A stretch of 64,000 nt of DNA from positions 1-64,000 of the forward strand of contig NZ_JAEKJT010000009.1 of assembly GCF_017303055.1 (NCBI RefSeq), written 5' to 3'. Below, one piece after another: positions 19,198 to 27,978 of this stretch. Both the position numbers and the translations under genes were made by a program. Positions within the stretch are counted from its first letter, which is position 1, and the number at the start of each line of letters is the position of its first letter. The DNA comes from Halomonas litopenaei. Lineage in GTDB: Bacteria; Pseudomonadota; Gammaproteobacteria; Pseudomonadales; Halomonadaceae. The notes beneath the pieces were generated by a model. The model was not told the DNA's origin. It did not search any database and was given only the letters and a program-made list of their open reading frames with translations.

Positions 19198-19723
19198 TAC
19201 GGATACCCAGCTGCGGTGTACGTCGATCCCACTTTCACAAGAAGATGACGCTAACACCTCCCTCTTAGGGACGGCATAGCCATAGTCCTACAAGCTTCTC
19301 GATTTCAAAAATTCATAAAAAAGGCACGGAGATACACCCGCGCCCGAGTGACACATCACGGGAACAACCTAAACAAATGAACTCTGAAACATCAGGCAGC
19401 CTGTCGTTGCCTTCTCTCGTTACAGGGCAACGCCCGTGCCAGGCCTTCCAAGCACACACCTTGGCGTCGAGATACCCGGGCCACATAGCGCCTGTACCAG
19501 GCCATGAACAAGAGAAGCAGCGGAGAGCACACGAAAAGAAGGGAAAGACGTACAACAGGCAGAGCAGCGCACGGCGGCCAACAGCACTATCTGGGTCACA
19601 CCTTGGCAGGCAGCGTCGCCTTCATCGGGCCGCAGCGCATCGTCCACAGGACTACAGAGCCACAGGGAGATCCTACGCCACCGCCCGTCGCCGATGGCGT
19701 GGGACAAGACCATAGCGCTGTGG
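19198..19723. other. gene-free interval upstream of the flotillin operon
   Basis: No frame here has a recognisable product or good start context. On the minus strand TTGAAA (19303-19308), an 18-base spacer and TATGGC (19279-19284) form a weak candidate promoter for the YqiJ-YqiK-ATPase operon. From about 19380 to 19723, downstream of pgeF in no gene's direction, nothing else is recognisable. Confidence 0.4.
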
Positions 19724-20479
19724 CTATCGCAGCCAGATGACGCTGGCCATGCGCCCCGTCACGCCGTCATCGCGGCGGTGAGAGTAGAAACGGGATTCAC
19801 AGGCAGTGCAGAAGTGCCCTCCACTGACGTGAGCGACACCCAGGCGCTCCAGTCGCAACCTCGCCAGCCGGTAAAGATCCGCCATGTAGTGACCCAGTCG
19901 ATACGGGCTGGGCTCAAACGCACTGGAGGCTTCGGGATGCACACCACAGAACGCCTCCCGTACTTCAGGACCCACCTCGAACTGGGCGTTCGAGATGGCG
20001 GGTCCCAGCCATGCCAGCAGTTCGCCGGCGGGGCTCCCCAGCGAGGCGACAGTAGCTTCCAGCACGCCGCCTGCCAGGCTGCGCCATCCAGCGTGGGCGA
20101 CCGCGACGCGCTCGCCACTCCGGTCGCAGAAGAAGACGGGCAGGCAGTCGGCCGTCATTACCACACAGGCATAGTCCCGAGTCGTCGCCACCGCCGCATC
20201 GGCCTTGGGCGTCTCATCGCACCAACCGTGCTGCACACTGGCGCCATGAACCTGGTCCAGCCACAGCAGGGGCCGCTCATCGCCAATTTCCTTGCCCAGC
20301 TGGCGTCGGCAGAGACTGACGTGCTCCGGTTTGTCGCCTACATGACTGGCGGTGTTGAAAGCGGCATAGGGACCCTGGCTGGGCCCGCTCTCGCGAGTAG
20401 TGACAAAGGCGCCCACATTCGCCGGTGCCGGCCAGTCTGGCAGGATAACGCTGGGGCGAAGATCAAGGGCATCCGTCAT
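19724..20479 (-). CDS. pgeF: Peptidoglycan editing factor PgeF (YfiH/LACC1 family)
   Basis: A 251-residue member of the YfiH/DUF152 multicopper-oxidase-like family. The conserved active-site region is present: TADCLPVFF and HAGWRSLAGGV supply the Cys and His ligands. In E. coli it prevents incorporation of L-serine in place of L-alanine into the peptidoglycan stem peptide; human LACC1 homologues act on purine nucleosides, so older polyphenol oxidase names are uncertain. Its ATG overlaps the rluD stop by four bases (ATGA), giving the classic rluD-pgeF coupled pair found next to clpB in many Gammaproteobacteria. Here the flotillin operon separates the pair from clpB. Confidence 0.93.
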   Translation of the reverse strand: MTDALDLRPSVILPDWPAPANVGAFVTTRESGPSQGPYAAFNTASHVGDKPEHVSLCRRQLGKEIGDERPLLWLDQVHGASVQHGWCDETPKADAAVATTRDYACVVMTADCLPVFFCDRSGERVAVAHAGWRSLAGGVLEATVASLGSPAGELLAWLGPAISNAQFEVGPEVREAFCGVHPEASSAFEPSPYRLGHYMADLYRLARLRLERLGVAHVSGGHFCTACESRFYSHRRDDGVTGRMASVIWLR

Positions 20480-21435
20480 TGCATGGTCTCCGCATCAACG
20501 CGCAGATAATCCAGCAGCATCAGCAAGTCATCCGGCAGCGCGGCGTGGAAACTGACCTCCTCGCCATGACGGGGATGCACAAAGGCCAAGCGGCGAGCGT
20601 GCAATGCCTGGCGAGGAAACTCACGCAGAATTTCCTTCAATGTCTGGCCCGCCCCCGGTGGCAGCTTGAGTCGACCACCGTAAACCGGATCACCGATCAG
20701 CGGAAAGCGCCGGTGGGCCATATGCACCCGAATCTGGTGGGTACGGCCGGTCTCCAGCTTGCAGCGCACATGACTGTGGGCGCGGAAGCGCTCGACGACC
20801 CGATAGTGGGTCACCGCCGGTTTGCCCGATGCGGTGACCGCCTGGCGCTTACGATCCTTGGGATGACGTCCGATCGGGGCATCAACCGTTCCTCCGGAGG
20901 TCATCTTGCCCACCACGATGGCGTCGTACTCCCGCGATACCGTGCGGGCCTGCAGCTGCGCCACCAGGTCCGCGTGGGCGGCCAGGGTCTTGGCCACCAC
21001 CATCAATCCGCTGGTGTCCTTGTCGAGGCGATGCACGATACCCGCCCGGGGCAATGTCGCGGCATCAGGAAAGTGATGCAGCAGTGCGTTCAGCAGGGTG
21101 CCGTCAGGGTTCCCCGCAGCCGGATGAACCACCAGTCCCGGCGGCTTGTTGACCACCAGTACATCATCGTCCTCGAAGACCACATCCAGCGGGATGTCTT
21201 CGGCCTCAAAGCGCGTATCGTCGGCGATATGCGCCGTCAACGACAGTCTTTCGCCGCCGTGCACCTTATCCTTTGGCCTGGCAGTCGCGCCATCCAGGGT
21301 CAAGGAGCCATCCTTGATCCAGCCCTTGAGGCGCTCCCGGGAAAAGTCGGAGAACAGCTCAGCCGCGGCCTGGTCGAGGCGAAAGCCTGCCATCTCAAGG
21401 GGAATGCGGTGGTGAACATCGAGGGTCTGGGACAT
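20476..21435 (-). CDS. rluD: 23S rRNA pseudouridine synthase RluD
   Basis: Makes the pseudouridines in helix 69 of 23S rRNA (1911, 1915, 1917 in E. coli numbering), needed for late 50S assembly and normal termination. The 319-residue protein has an N-terminal S4 RNA-binding domain (about 15-75) and the RluA-type catalytic domain with HRLDKDTSGLMVVAKT, containing the catalytic aspartate. A later GRTHQIRVHM motif is typical of the family. It is divergent from bamD, a conserved arrangement, and coupled to pgeF downstream. Confidence 0.96.
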   Translation of the reverse strand: MSQTLDVHHRIPLEMAGFRLDQAAAELFSDFSRERLKGWIKDGSLTLDGATARPKDKVHGGERLSLTAHIADDTRFEAEDIPLDVVFEDDDVLVVNKPPGLVVHPAAGNPDGTLLNALLHHFPDAATLPRAGIVHRLDKDTSGLMVVAKTLAAHADLVAQLQARTVSREYDAIVVGKMTSGGTVDAPIGRHPKDRKRQAVTASGKPAVTHYRVVERFRAHSHVRCKLETGRTHQIRVHMAHRRFPLIGDPVYGGRLKLPPGAGQTLKEILREFPRQALHARRLAFVHPRHGEEVSFHAALPDDLLMLLDYLRVDAETMQ

Positions 21436-21608
21436 AGGTGCGGACGACGTCTCTTGGCATGAAAGTCAATGGAACCAGTGGTTCGCCTGCGCCCAAAGCG
21501 TGTTCCGAAGTGCAGGAGGACTGCGTTTCAGGACAAGGTGCTTTATAGTGGGCGGATCGCGGCCGATTCTACCACGGCCGACCCGGGTTGTTTGACACGA
21601 GGACCAAG

Positions 21609-22427
21609 ATGCGCGTTTTCACTATTTCCGCTACTCGCCTGGGCGCCCTGGTGTTGATGGGCGCGGTGCTCGGCGGCTGCGCCAGCAACGACGTCGAAGA
21701 AGAGCGCTACGACGGCGCTACCGAGCGCCAGCTCTATCAGGAGGGCCGCGAGGCGTTGGAAAATGGCAGTTTCACCACCGCCATGAACCGCCTGGAGGCG
21801 ATCGATACCCGCTTCCCCTTCGGCGACTATGCCGAGCAGGCCCAGCTTGAGCTGATCTACACGTACTACGAAACGGACGATTGGGAGGGCACTCGTGCCG
21901 CCGCCAGTCGCTTCATTCGTCTGCACCCCAATCACCCCCAGGTCGACTATGCCTACTACATGCGAGGCCTGGCCGCCTGGCAGGCAGGTCGTTTCAGTCT
22001 TGAGTCGCTGAAAGTCATCGACATCTCCGAGCGTGACCTTGGGGCTACCCGAGATGCCTATACCGATTTCACTGACCTGACCAACCGCTACCCCGACAGC
22101 CAGTACGCACCCGATGCTCGTCAACGCATCATCTATTTGCGTAACCTGCTGGCCCAGCACGAGCTCCACGTGGCCGACTTCTATCTGCGCAAGAAGGCTT
22201 ACATGGCGGCAGTCCAGCGCGGCCGCTGGGTCATCGAGAACTACCCCCAGGCAGAAGCGACCCGTGACGCCCTGGCGGTCATGGTCGAAGGCTACCTGGG
22301 CATGGGTATGCGCGATCGCGCCAGCGAGACCCTGCAGGTGCTGCTCGAGAACGACCCCGACAACGAGCGCCTCGATGGTCGCCGCTTCGAACCCAAGTAC
22401 GTGGACGAAGCACCGCTCAGCGCCTGA
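21609..22427 (+). CDS. bamD: Outer membrane protein assembly factor BamD (lipoprotein)
   Basis: Essential lipoprotein of the BAM complex that inserts beta-barrel proteins into the outer membrane. The 272-residue precursor has a lipoprotein signal peptide with the lipobox VLGGC, the lipidated cysteine being C24. The mature protein is TPR-rich, with repeats such as ALENGSFTTAMNRLEAID and a tail contacting BamC/BamA. The ATG at 21609 follows GAGGACCAAG and gives a proper signal peptide; the frame opens seven codons earlier. A TATAGT around 21543-21548 is a plausible -10 box. It is divergent from rluD and followed by a strong terminator. Confidence 0.96.
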   Translation: MRVFTISATRLGALVLMGAVLGGCASNDVEEERYDGATERQLYQEGREALENGSFTTAMNRLEAIDTRFPFGDYAEQAQLELIYTYYETDDWEGTRAAASRFIRLHPNHPQVDYAYYMRGLAAWQAGRFSLESLKVIDISERDLGATRDAYTDFTDLTNRYPDSQYAPDARQRIIYLRNLLAQHELHVADFYLRKKAYMAAVQRGRWVIENYPQAEATRDALAVMVEGYLGMGMRDRASETLQVLLENDPDNERLDGRRFEPKYVDEAPLSA

Positions 22428-22455
22428 TCACGATACAAGCGCGGATTACGATGGA

Positions 22456-22483
22456 AAAAGGGGCTGCTGACGCAGCCCCTTTT
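22456..22483 (+). terminator. bidirectional terminator after bamD
   Basis: A 12-bp stem with an A-rich 5' flank and T-rich 3' flank (AAAAGGGGCTGC, loop TGAC, then its complement) ends in TTTTCTT on the plus strand. It terminates bamD and, by symmetry, can also work leftwards. Confidence 0.9.
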
Positions 22484-22583
22484 CTTGATGGTGACGTCTT
22501 GCGGTCACAGCGCAGCCTCTGGCCAGCGCCCTCTTCTGGCCAGAGCACCCTCTACGGAACAGCGCCGCTATCGTGACCGACCG

Positions 22584-24347
22584 CTACCCGGCGGCCTCTG
22601 GTGTGTGGGCCGCGACGCCACCACGCTTGAACCGCTTGCGCCGTTGAAGGCCCCAGTAGGCGAACGTGAAGTACACCAGCGTGCACCAGATGGTCACGTC
22701 GTAGAACAGCTCGCGATTCACGTAGTATTCGTAGAGATCCGGGCTATCGAACATGACTCGCCAGGCCAAGACGGCGGGCACGATCAAACCTACCCCGCAC
22801 CAGATGACGACAATGCCCTTGGACAGCCAGGTCTTGTCCTCGATCCTCTGGCGATGCTTCTCCGCCGCCTTGCGTTCATGGCGTTCAGCCACCCGCTGAT
22901 GGAAGTCTTCCAGCGCGCGCTGCTGCTCTGGATAGGCCTCACAGGCCCCTGCCCGCCGCGCGAGAACGACATAGATCAGGATGGAGACACACCAGGTAGG
23001 GAGAAACAGATAGTAGAACGGCATGATATCCAGCACGTTCAGTCCCACACCAAAGGCCAGCGAAAGAAGCCAACTGGCAATGGCTGGACGATTGTCTGCC
23101 AGCCCCTTGAAGCTGGCCCAGTATGACGTCATGCCAAGCCGCGGGAACAGCTGGTACTCGGCAAAGGCAATCCCGCCTACGGGCACCAGTATCAGGCCCG
23201 CATAGGTCAGCAAGGGCAGCATGCTGCGGTAGACGAACGGGAAACAGCTCGCCCCCATGACGCCTAAGCCTACCAGCATGGTCACTTTCCAGCGCTTGAC
23301 CTCAGGCATCAAGGCTTGAGCTGCCAGGCCTGCTCGGTACAAGTTCGAATTGGCGGTCGTCCATCCTGCCACGACCACGATGACGAAACCGGAAAGTCCG
23401 AGCGCATAGAAAGCCACATCGCCGGGGTCCACCACCATGATGCTGAGCTTCATGGTAGCCGCGGTCGCCGCCCCCATGAGCCCGGCCGAGATCCAGGCAA
23501 CGTAGTGACCAAACATCATGCCTGTACAGGTGGCCAGACCGTAGCGCACCTTGCGTGCATAACGCAGAAGCGCCATATCGATCAGTCCGAAGTGCGCAAA
23601 GGTATTGGCCGCCCATGCAAAACCGATGACCTCCCAGAGACCGATACCTGGCTCGCCTTCAGCGTTGACGCCGGTGAACACGCTGGCACTGGCAATGGCA
23701 ATGAAATCAGAGACACTGGTGAGTGTCGTGAAGCCCGTCACCGACTCCGCCAGCGCTGGAATCAGTACCATGCCCCCGGCGGTAAACATGACCATCAACC
23801 AGGGGGCACAGATACTGGCAAACTCGCTTAGCGCGTTGAAGCCAAACGCTGCCACCAGCACCACGATCGCCCCTACGGCAAAGGCAATCAGCACAAAAGC
23901 CACGTCCGTAGGGTAGGGAGCCACTTGCGGAGGCACATCGAACAGCACGCGTACTGCGGTCGCTGACACCGTGATCATGGCCGCCGAGATGGCCGAGAAG
24001 ATCACCACATTGGCGCCATTGTAGAGCTTGGCCATGACATTACCGGCGATCCGCTCCAGATAGGCAAACAGGCTCAATCGCGTGCCTACCGCGATCGGGG
24101 CCGTAATCAGCGTGAAGCTCAACACCGCCAACGTATTGCCGATGATCAAGCCGATCAGGATGTCCCATATTCCCGCCCCCAGGCCGACAAAGGTGGCGCC
24201 TATCACGAACTCCGTCGCGGCGACGTGTTCCGCCGCATAGAGCCCGAGAAAGTGTCTGGCACCATGCTGCTTGTGAGGCGACACCGGCAGCTGCTCATCG
24301 TCGATGCGCTCCAGCGGCTGATGGGGGTTGAATCCGGATGAAGCCAT
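22584..24347 (-). CDS. NCS1-type purine-cytosine permease family transporter
   Basis: A 587-residue inner-membrane protein with about twelve hydrophobic helices, related to cytosine/purine permeases (nucleobase:cation symporter-1). Helix-1 region ATEFVIGATFVGLGAG and the TTANSNLYRAGL segment are in the expected positions. It is longer than E. coli CodB (about 420), with a charged linker (about 475-520, rich in Glu, Arg and Lys) before the last two membrane segments. The ATG at 24347 is preceded by AAGGAGATTGCC and is preferred over the 51-codon upstream extension. It follows the solute-binding protein gene by 104 bases on the same strand, so they may be cotranscribed. The substrate is unknown. 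Confidence 0.85.
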   Translation of the reverse strand: MASSGFNPHQPLERIDDEQLPVSPHKQHGARHFLGLYAAEHVAATEFVIGATFVGLGAGIWDILIGLIIGNTLAVLSFTLITAPIAVGTRLSLFAYLERIAGNVMAKLYNGANVVIFSAISAAMITVSATAVRVLFDVPPQVAPYPTDVAFVLIAFAVGAIVVLVAAFGFNALSEFASICAPWLMVMFTAGGMVLIPALAESVTGFTTLTSVSDFIAIASASVFTGVNAEGEPGIGLWEVIGFAWAANTFAHFGLIDMALLRYARKVRYGLATCTGMMFGHYVAWISAGLMGAATAATMKLSIMVVDPGDVAFYALGLSGFVIVVVAGWTTANSNLYRAGLAAQALMPEVKRWKVTMLVGLGVMGASCFPFVYRSMLPLLTYAGLILVPVGGIAFAEYQLFPRLGMTSYWASFKGLADNRPAIASWLLSLAFGVGLNVLDIMPFYYLFLPTWCVSILIYVVLARRAGACEAYPEQQRALEDFHQRVAERHERKAAEKHRQRIEDKTWLSKGIVVIWCGVGLIVPAVLAWRVMFDSPDLYEYYVNRELFYDVTIWCTLVYFTFAYWGLQRRKRFKRGGVAAHTPEAAG

Positions 24348-24451
24348 GGCAATCTCCTTGTCCCGGCGCAGGACACTACGCCTGGTATCACGAGGCAGTG
24401 GGCGGCCTGGCGCTAGCTTCACGTCGGCAAATGACGCCCACAGCCGATGCA

Positions 24452-25780
24452 TCATTGATCGGCAAAGCGGGCCTGCTCGGCCACCTTCTGGGTCACCCAC
24501 TGCGCGTTTTCCAGCGCCTCATCGACCGTTATCTCGCCAGCCAGCGCCTTCGCGAAGCGATTGCCTACCGCCGTGGCGATACCAGGAAAGGCAGCAATCG
24601 CCACGTACTGGATGCCACGATACGGCACTGGATCCACCGTCGGGTTCCCAGGATCTGCGGCTGTCAGCGATTCCAGCACCATGTCACTGTATGGCGCTGC
24701 GGCCTGATAGTGGGGATTGTCATAGAGGGAGCGGCGAGTACCGGGAGGGACCTGAGCCCACCCTTCATCCTCGGCGACCTGACGTTGGAAGTCTGCCGAG
24801 GTGGCCCAGGCGATGAAACGCTTTGCCGCGTCGCTACTAGTGGAGCTCGACGGTATCGCTAGCGCCCATGCCCACAGCCAGTTGGCTCGCTTGCCCAACC
24901 CCTGCTGTGGCGCCAGTGCAAACCCCACCCGATCGGCCACCATTGACTCTCGTGGGTTGGTGACGGCGGACGCCGCGACCGTAGCATCCACCCAGATCGC
25001 GCACTTGCCCTGCTGAAACAGCGCCAGGTTGTCATTGAAGCCCAGTTGCTCCGGGTTCGGTGGGCCATACTTCCACAGCAACGATAGGTATTGGTCCAGG
25101 GCGTCACGCCAGGCGGCCGTCGCCAACTGCGGGACCCACTGCATGTCGAACCAGCGGCCACCATAGGCGTTCGCCATCGCCGTCAACAGCGCCATGTTTT
25201 CGCCCCAGCCCGGCTTGCCCCTGAGGCATATGCCGTAGTGCTCATCAGGGTCATGCAACGCAGCGGCAGCCCGGGCGATGAACTCCCAGCTCGGTGACTC
25301 GACCATGCTCAACCCGGCTTCGGCGAAAAGATCCTCGCGATACAGGGTAAATGCCGACTCCGCATAGAATGGAGCAGCATAAAGCTGCCCCTGGAACGAC
25401 AGCGCTTCACGCACTGTGGGCAGTAGATCATCCACCTGGTAGCTGGCTGGCAGGTCGTCAAGGGGAAGCAGCCACCCTCGCTCGGCCCAGATCGCTGCCT
25501 CGTAGGTACCAATGGTCACGATGTCAAAGCGCCCCCCCGCAGTGGCGATATCCGTCGTCACATGCTGACGCAGAGTGTTTTCATCCAGCGCCACCCACTG
25601 CAACTCGATATCTGGATTCGCGGCGGTAAAGCCCTCACTGAGCTGTTGCATGCGGACCATGTCACGGTTGCCCACCGTGGCGATGGTCAAGGCACTGATC
25701 GGCGACGATTCAGCGAGCGCCGCCCCCGTGCTTAACACGCATGTCAGGCTGCCTGTTACCAACACGGTTCTGAGCAACAT
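24452..25780 (-). CDS. Extracellular solute-binding protein, family 1 (orphan ABC-type)
   Basis: A 442-residue periplasmic binding protein. The signal peptide (MLLRTVLVTGSL, cleaved after about residue 23, ALA-ES) is followed by a bilobed family-1 fold resembling sugar and polyol binders: FTAANPDIELQW near the N terminus, FDIVTIGTYEAAIW, and an AAKRFIAWATSADFQ motif in the C lobe. The ATG at 25780 has the strong site AGGAGGTGCC. The usual companions, two permeases and an ATPase, are absent; the next gene is an NCS1 permease. It may serve an ABC transporter encoded elsewhere or act as a sensor partner; this cannot be decided from sequence. Confidence 0.85.
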   Translation of the reverse strand: MLLRTVLVTGSLTCVLSTGAALAESSPISALTIATVGNRDMVRMQQLSEGFTAANPDIELQWVALDENTLRQHVTTDIATAGGRFDIVTIGTYEAAIWAERGWLLPLDDLPASYQVDDLLPTVREALSFQGQLYAAPFYAESAFTLYREDLFAEAGLSMVESPSWEFIARAAAALHDPDEHYGICLRGKPGWGENMALLTAMANAYGGRWFDMQWVPQLATAAWRDALDQYLSLLWKYGPPNPEQLGFNDNLALFQQGKCAIWVDATVAASAVTNPRESMVADRVGFALAPQQGLGKRANWLWAWALAIPSSSTSSDAAKRFIAWATSADFQRQVAEDEGWAQVPPGTRRSLYDNPHYQAAAPYSDMVLESLTAADPGNPTVDPVPYRGIQYVAIAAFPGIATAVGNRFAKALAGEITVDEALENAQWVTQKVAEQARFADQ

Positions 25781-25882
25781 GGCACCTCCTAAAGTTGCCT
25801 TTAACAAACACCTATTAAGCAAACTTAGCAGGCTCCGCCGGATACACACTCCGTAACTGTGCAGCTATGCACACAACCAACA

Positions 25883-25920
25883 ACGCCCTGCAATGGTCCG
25901 AAGCGACCGTCGCAGGGCGT
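25883..25920 (-). terminator. terminator of nadE
   Basis: ACGCCCTGC (25883-25891) pairs with GCAGGGCGT (25912-25920) and encloses a smaller GGTC/GACC hairpin. On the minus strand it is followed by a T/G-rich run. It lies about 30 bases past the nadE stop. Confidence 0.7.
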
Positions 25921-25947
25921 GCGGGTAACGACTAGAGGGGAGAAGGA

Positions 25948-27579
25948 TCAGCTGCCAGGTTGCCAGCCGTTGACAATGGGATAGCGGCGGTCGCGGCCAA
26001 ATCCGCGCTGGGTCACGCGTACTCCGACCGGTGCCTGTCGGCGCTTGTACTCACAGCGGTCCACCAGCTTGACCACCTTGTACACATCCTCGGCACTGTA
26101 CCCTGCCGCGATGATGGCTTCGGCACTCATGTCACCCTCGATATAGCGCACCAGAATGGCATCCAGGGTGTCGTAGTCAGGCAGCGAGTCACTGTCCTGC
26201 TGGTCCGGCGCCAGCTCCGCGGAGGGCGGACGATCGATCACGCGCTCGGGGATGACCAGGTTTTCGGTGTTGCGCCAGCGTGCCAGGCGATACACCCACG
26301 TCTTGTAGACGTCCTTGATCGCGTTGTAGCCCCCCACCATGTCGCCGTAGAGAGTGGCGTAACCCACCGCCATTTCACTCTTGTTGCCGGTCGTCAGGAC
26401 CATCAGTCCCTTCTTGTTCGACAGTGCCATCAACAGCACGCCGCGACAGCGTGACTGCAGGTTTTCCTCGGTGGTATCCCGCTCGGTCCCTTCGAAGCTC
26501 TCGGCCAGAGTGTCCATGAAGGCTTCAACCATGGGCGCGATGGGCATGACCTCGTAGCTGACACCGAGAAGTCGGGCCTGTTCGGCGGCATCTTCCTTGG
26601 AGATATCGGCGGTGTAGTGATACGGCATCATCACCGCGTGCACCCGCTGAGGCCCCAGTGCATCAACCGCGATGGCCAACGACAGCGCCGAATCGATACC
26701 ACCGGAGAGGCCCAGTACCACCCCCTGGAAACCGCTCTTGTTGACGTAGTCTCTCAGCCCGGTGACCAGCGCACTGTAAAGGTCTTCTTCTGGCGCCACG
26801 TCGAGGTCTACCTCCCCCTGGCGCGGTGTCCAGCGACCCTTTTCGTGCGAAAAATGAACAGGGCTCAGCCAGATGTCCCAGTGGGGAGCCTGGACGGCGA
26901 GGCTGCCATCGGCGTCGACGCAGCAAGAGCCACCGTCAAACACCAGCTCATCCTGGCCGCCGATCTGGTTGACGTACACCAGCGGCAGTCCCGCATCACG
27001 TGCGCGCTGCTCGAGCAGTGCCAGGCGCTCCGCAGGCTTGTTCTGGTGATAGGGTGAAGCATTCAACGTCACCAGGATGTCAGCACCGGCAGCACGAGTC
27101 GCCTGGATCGGCGCTTCCTGCCAGATGTCCTCACAGATCAGGACCCCCAGCTTCGCCCCTTTATGCTCGATCACCAAGGGGCTCGTACCGGCAGTAAAGT
27201 AGCGCTGCTCGTCGAAGACCTGGTAGTTGGGCAGCGCCTGCTTGGCGTATTCATCCAGCCACTGTCCGTTGTAGAGGACGCCCGCCATATTGTAGAGCGC
27301 GCCTTCGCGACGTCCGGGATAGCCAACGATGACCATCACGTCGCGCACCATCTTGGCGGCCATGCGTGCGCGAGCTTCACGCAATCGCGTCTCCATGGAG
27401 GGGCGCAGCAAGAGGTCTTCGGGGGGATAGCCGGTCAGAAAAAGTTCCGGCAGAACAACCACGTCAGCGCCGTGCTCGAGGTAGGCCTCCCGCACGGTCT
27501 CGATCGCCCGGTCGGCATTGCCGGGGATGTCGCCCACCAGGGGATCGAGCTGCGCCATCACCAGAGTCAGGTCTTGCAT
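25948..27579 (-). CDS. nadE: Glutamine-dependent NAD+ synthase
   Basis: Final step of NAD+ biosynthesis: ATP-dependent amidation of nicotinate adenine dinucleotide using glutamine. The 543-residue protein has an N-terminal nitrilase-type glutaminase domain (1-250), with E45 in VVLPELFLTGYPPEDLL and the nucleophilic cysteine in VLICEDIW. The C-terminal synthetase domain has the PP-loop LGLSGGIDSALS (about residue 290) and TTGNKSEMAVGY. The two-domain form uses glutamine, unlike the short ammonia-only NadE of E. coli. The ATG at 27579 gives the family N terminus; the frame continues 33 codons upstream. It is divergent from the PP0621-family gene. Confidence 0.96.
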   Translation of the reverse strand: MQDLTLVMAQLDPLVGDIPGNADRAIETVREAYLEHGADVVVLPELFLTGYPPEDLLLRPSMETRLREARARMAAKMVRDVMVIVGYPGRREGALYNMAGVLYNGQWLDEYAKQALPNYQVFDEQRYFTAGTSPLVIEHKGAKLGVLICEDIWQEAPIQATRAAGADILVTLNASPYHQNKPAERLALLEQRARDAGLPLVYVNQIGGQDELVFDGGSCCVDADGSLAVQAPHWDIWLSPVHFSHEKGRWTPRQGEVDLDVAPEEDLYSALVTGLRDYVNKSGFQGVVLGLSGGIDSALSLAIAVDALGPQRVHAVMMPYHYTADISKEDAAEQARLLGVSYEVMPIAPMVEAFMDTLAESFEGTERDTTEENLQSRCRGVLLMALSNKKGLMVLTTGNKSEMAVGYATLYGDMVGGYNAIKDVYKTWVYRLARWRNTENLVIPERVIDRPPSAELAPDQQDSDSLPDYDTLDAILVRYIEGDMSAEAIIAAGYSAEDVYKVVKLVDRCEYKRRQAPVGVRVTQRGFGRDRRYPIVNGWQPGS

Positions 27580-27689
27580 GAGCGAAGAAATCTCTCGAAA
27601 ATCGATAGGGTCAACCCATTGTCCCGCAAGGGCCGCCAAGTGGCAAAGGCCGCCGCTCATCGAGGGCCGCCTCCCCACCGGGAGTAAGG

Positions 27690-27956
27690 ATGAACCTATT
27701 GATTATCCGTCTGCTGATCTTTGCCGTGGTGTTTTTCGCCGGGCTCAAGCTGTATCGCATGTACCGCGAATGGAAGCTCGAGCAACAAGACCACGGCCCG
27801 AGCACACAGCAGGGCGGAAAAATGGTCCGCTGCAGCTGGTGCAACGTGCATCTGCCGGAACAGGACGCCCTGCGTGCGCAGGGAAAGTGGTTCTGCTGTG
27901 GCGACCATCGTGACAAGTCCCTGGCAGAGCACGAGGACAAGGACAGCGACAACTAG
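27690..27956 (+). CDS. PP0621 family small membrane-anchored zinc-ribbon-like protein
   Basis: An 88-residue conserved protein. One N-terminal membrane helix (residues 3-20) is followed by a basic stretch and a soluble tail with CSWCNVHLP and, after a short loop, WFCCGDHRD. These form two Cys/His pairs that could bind a metal. This pattern matches the uncharacterised PP0621 family of Pseudomonas and related bacteria. A GGAG site precedes the ATG. Function is unknown. It is divergent from nadE and convergent with thiO. Confidence 0.85.
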   Translation: MNLLIIRLLIFAVVFFAGLKLYRMYREWKLEQQDHGPSTQQGGKMVRCSWCNVHLPEQDALRAQGKWFCCGDHRDKSLAEHEDKDSDN

Positions 27957-27978
27957 GCCTCGGGGGCCGAGCCTGTCA

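Noticed and set aside
19377-19740. Small frames between the YqiJ-like gene and pgeF
   Set aside because: Several overlapping frames on both strands, none with a good ribosome binding site or recognisable product.
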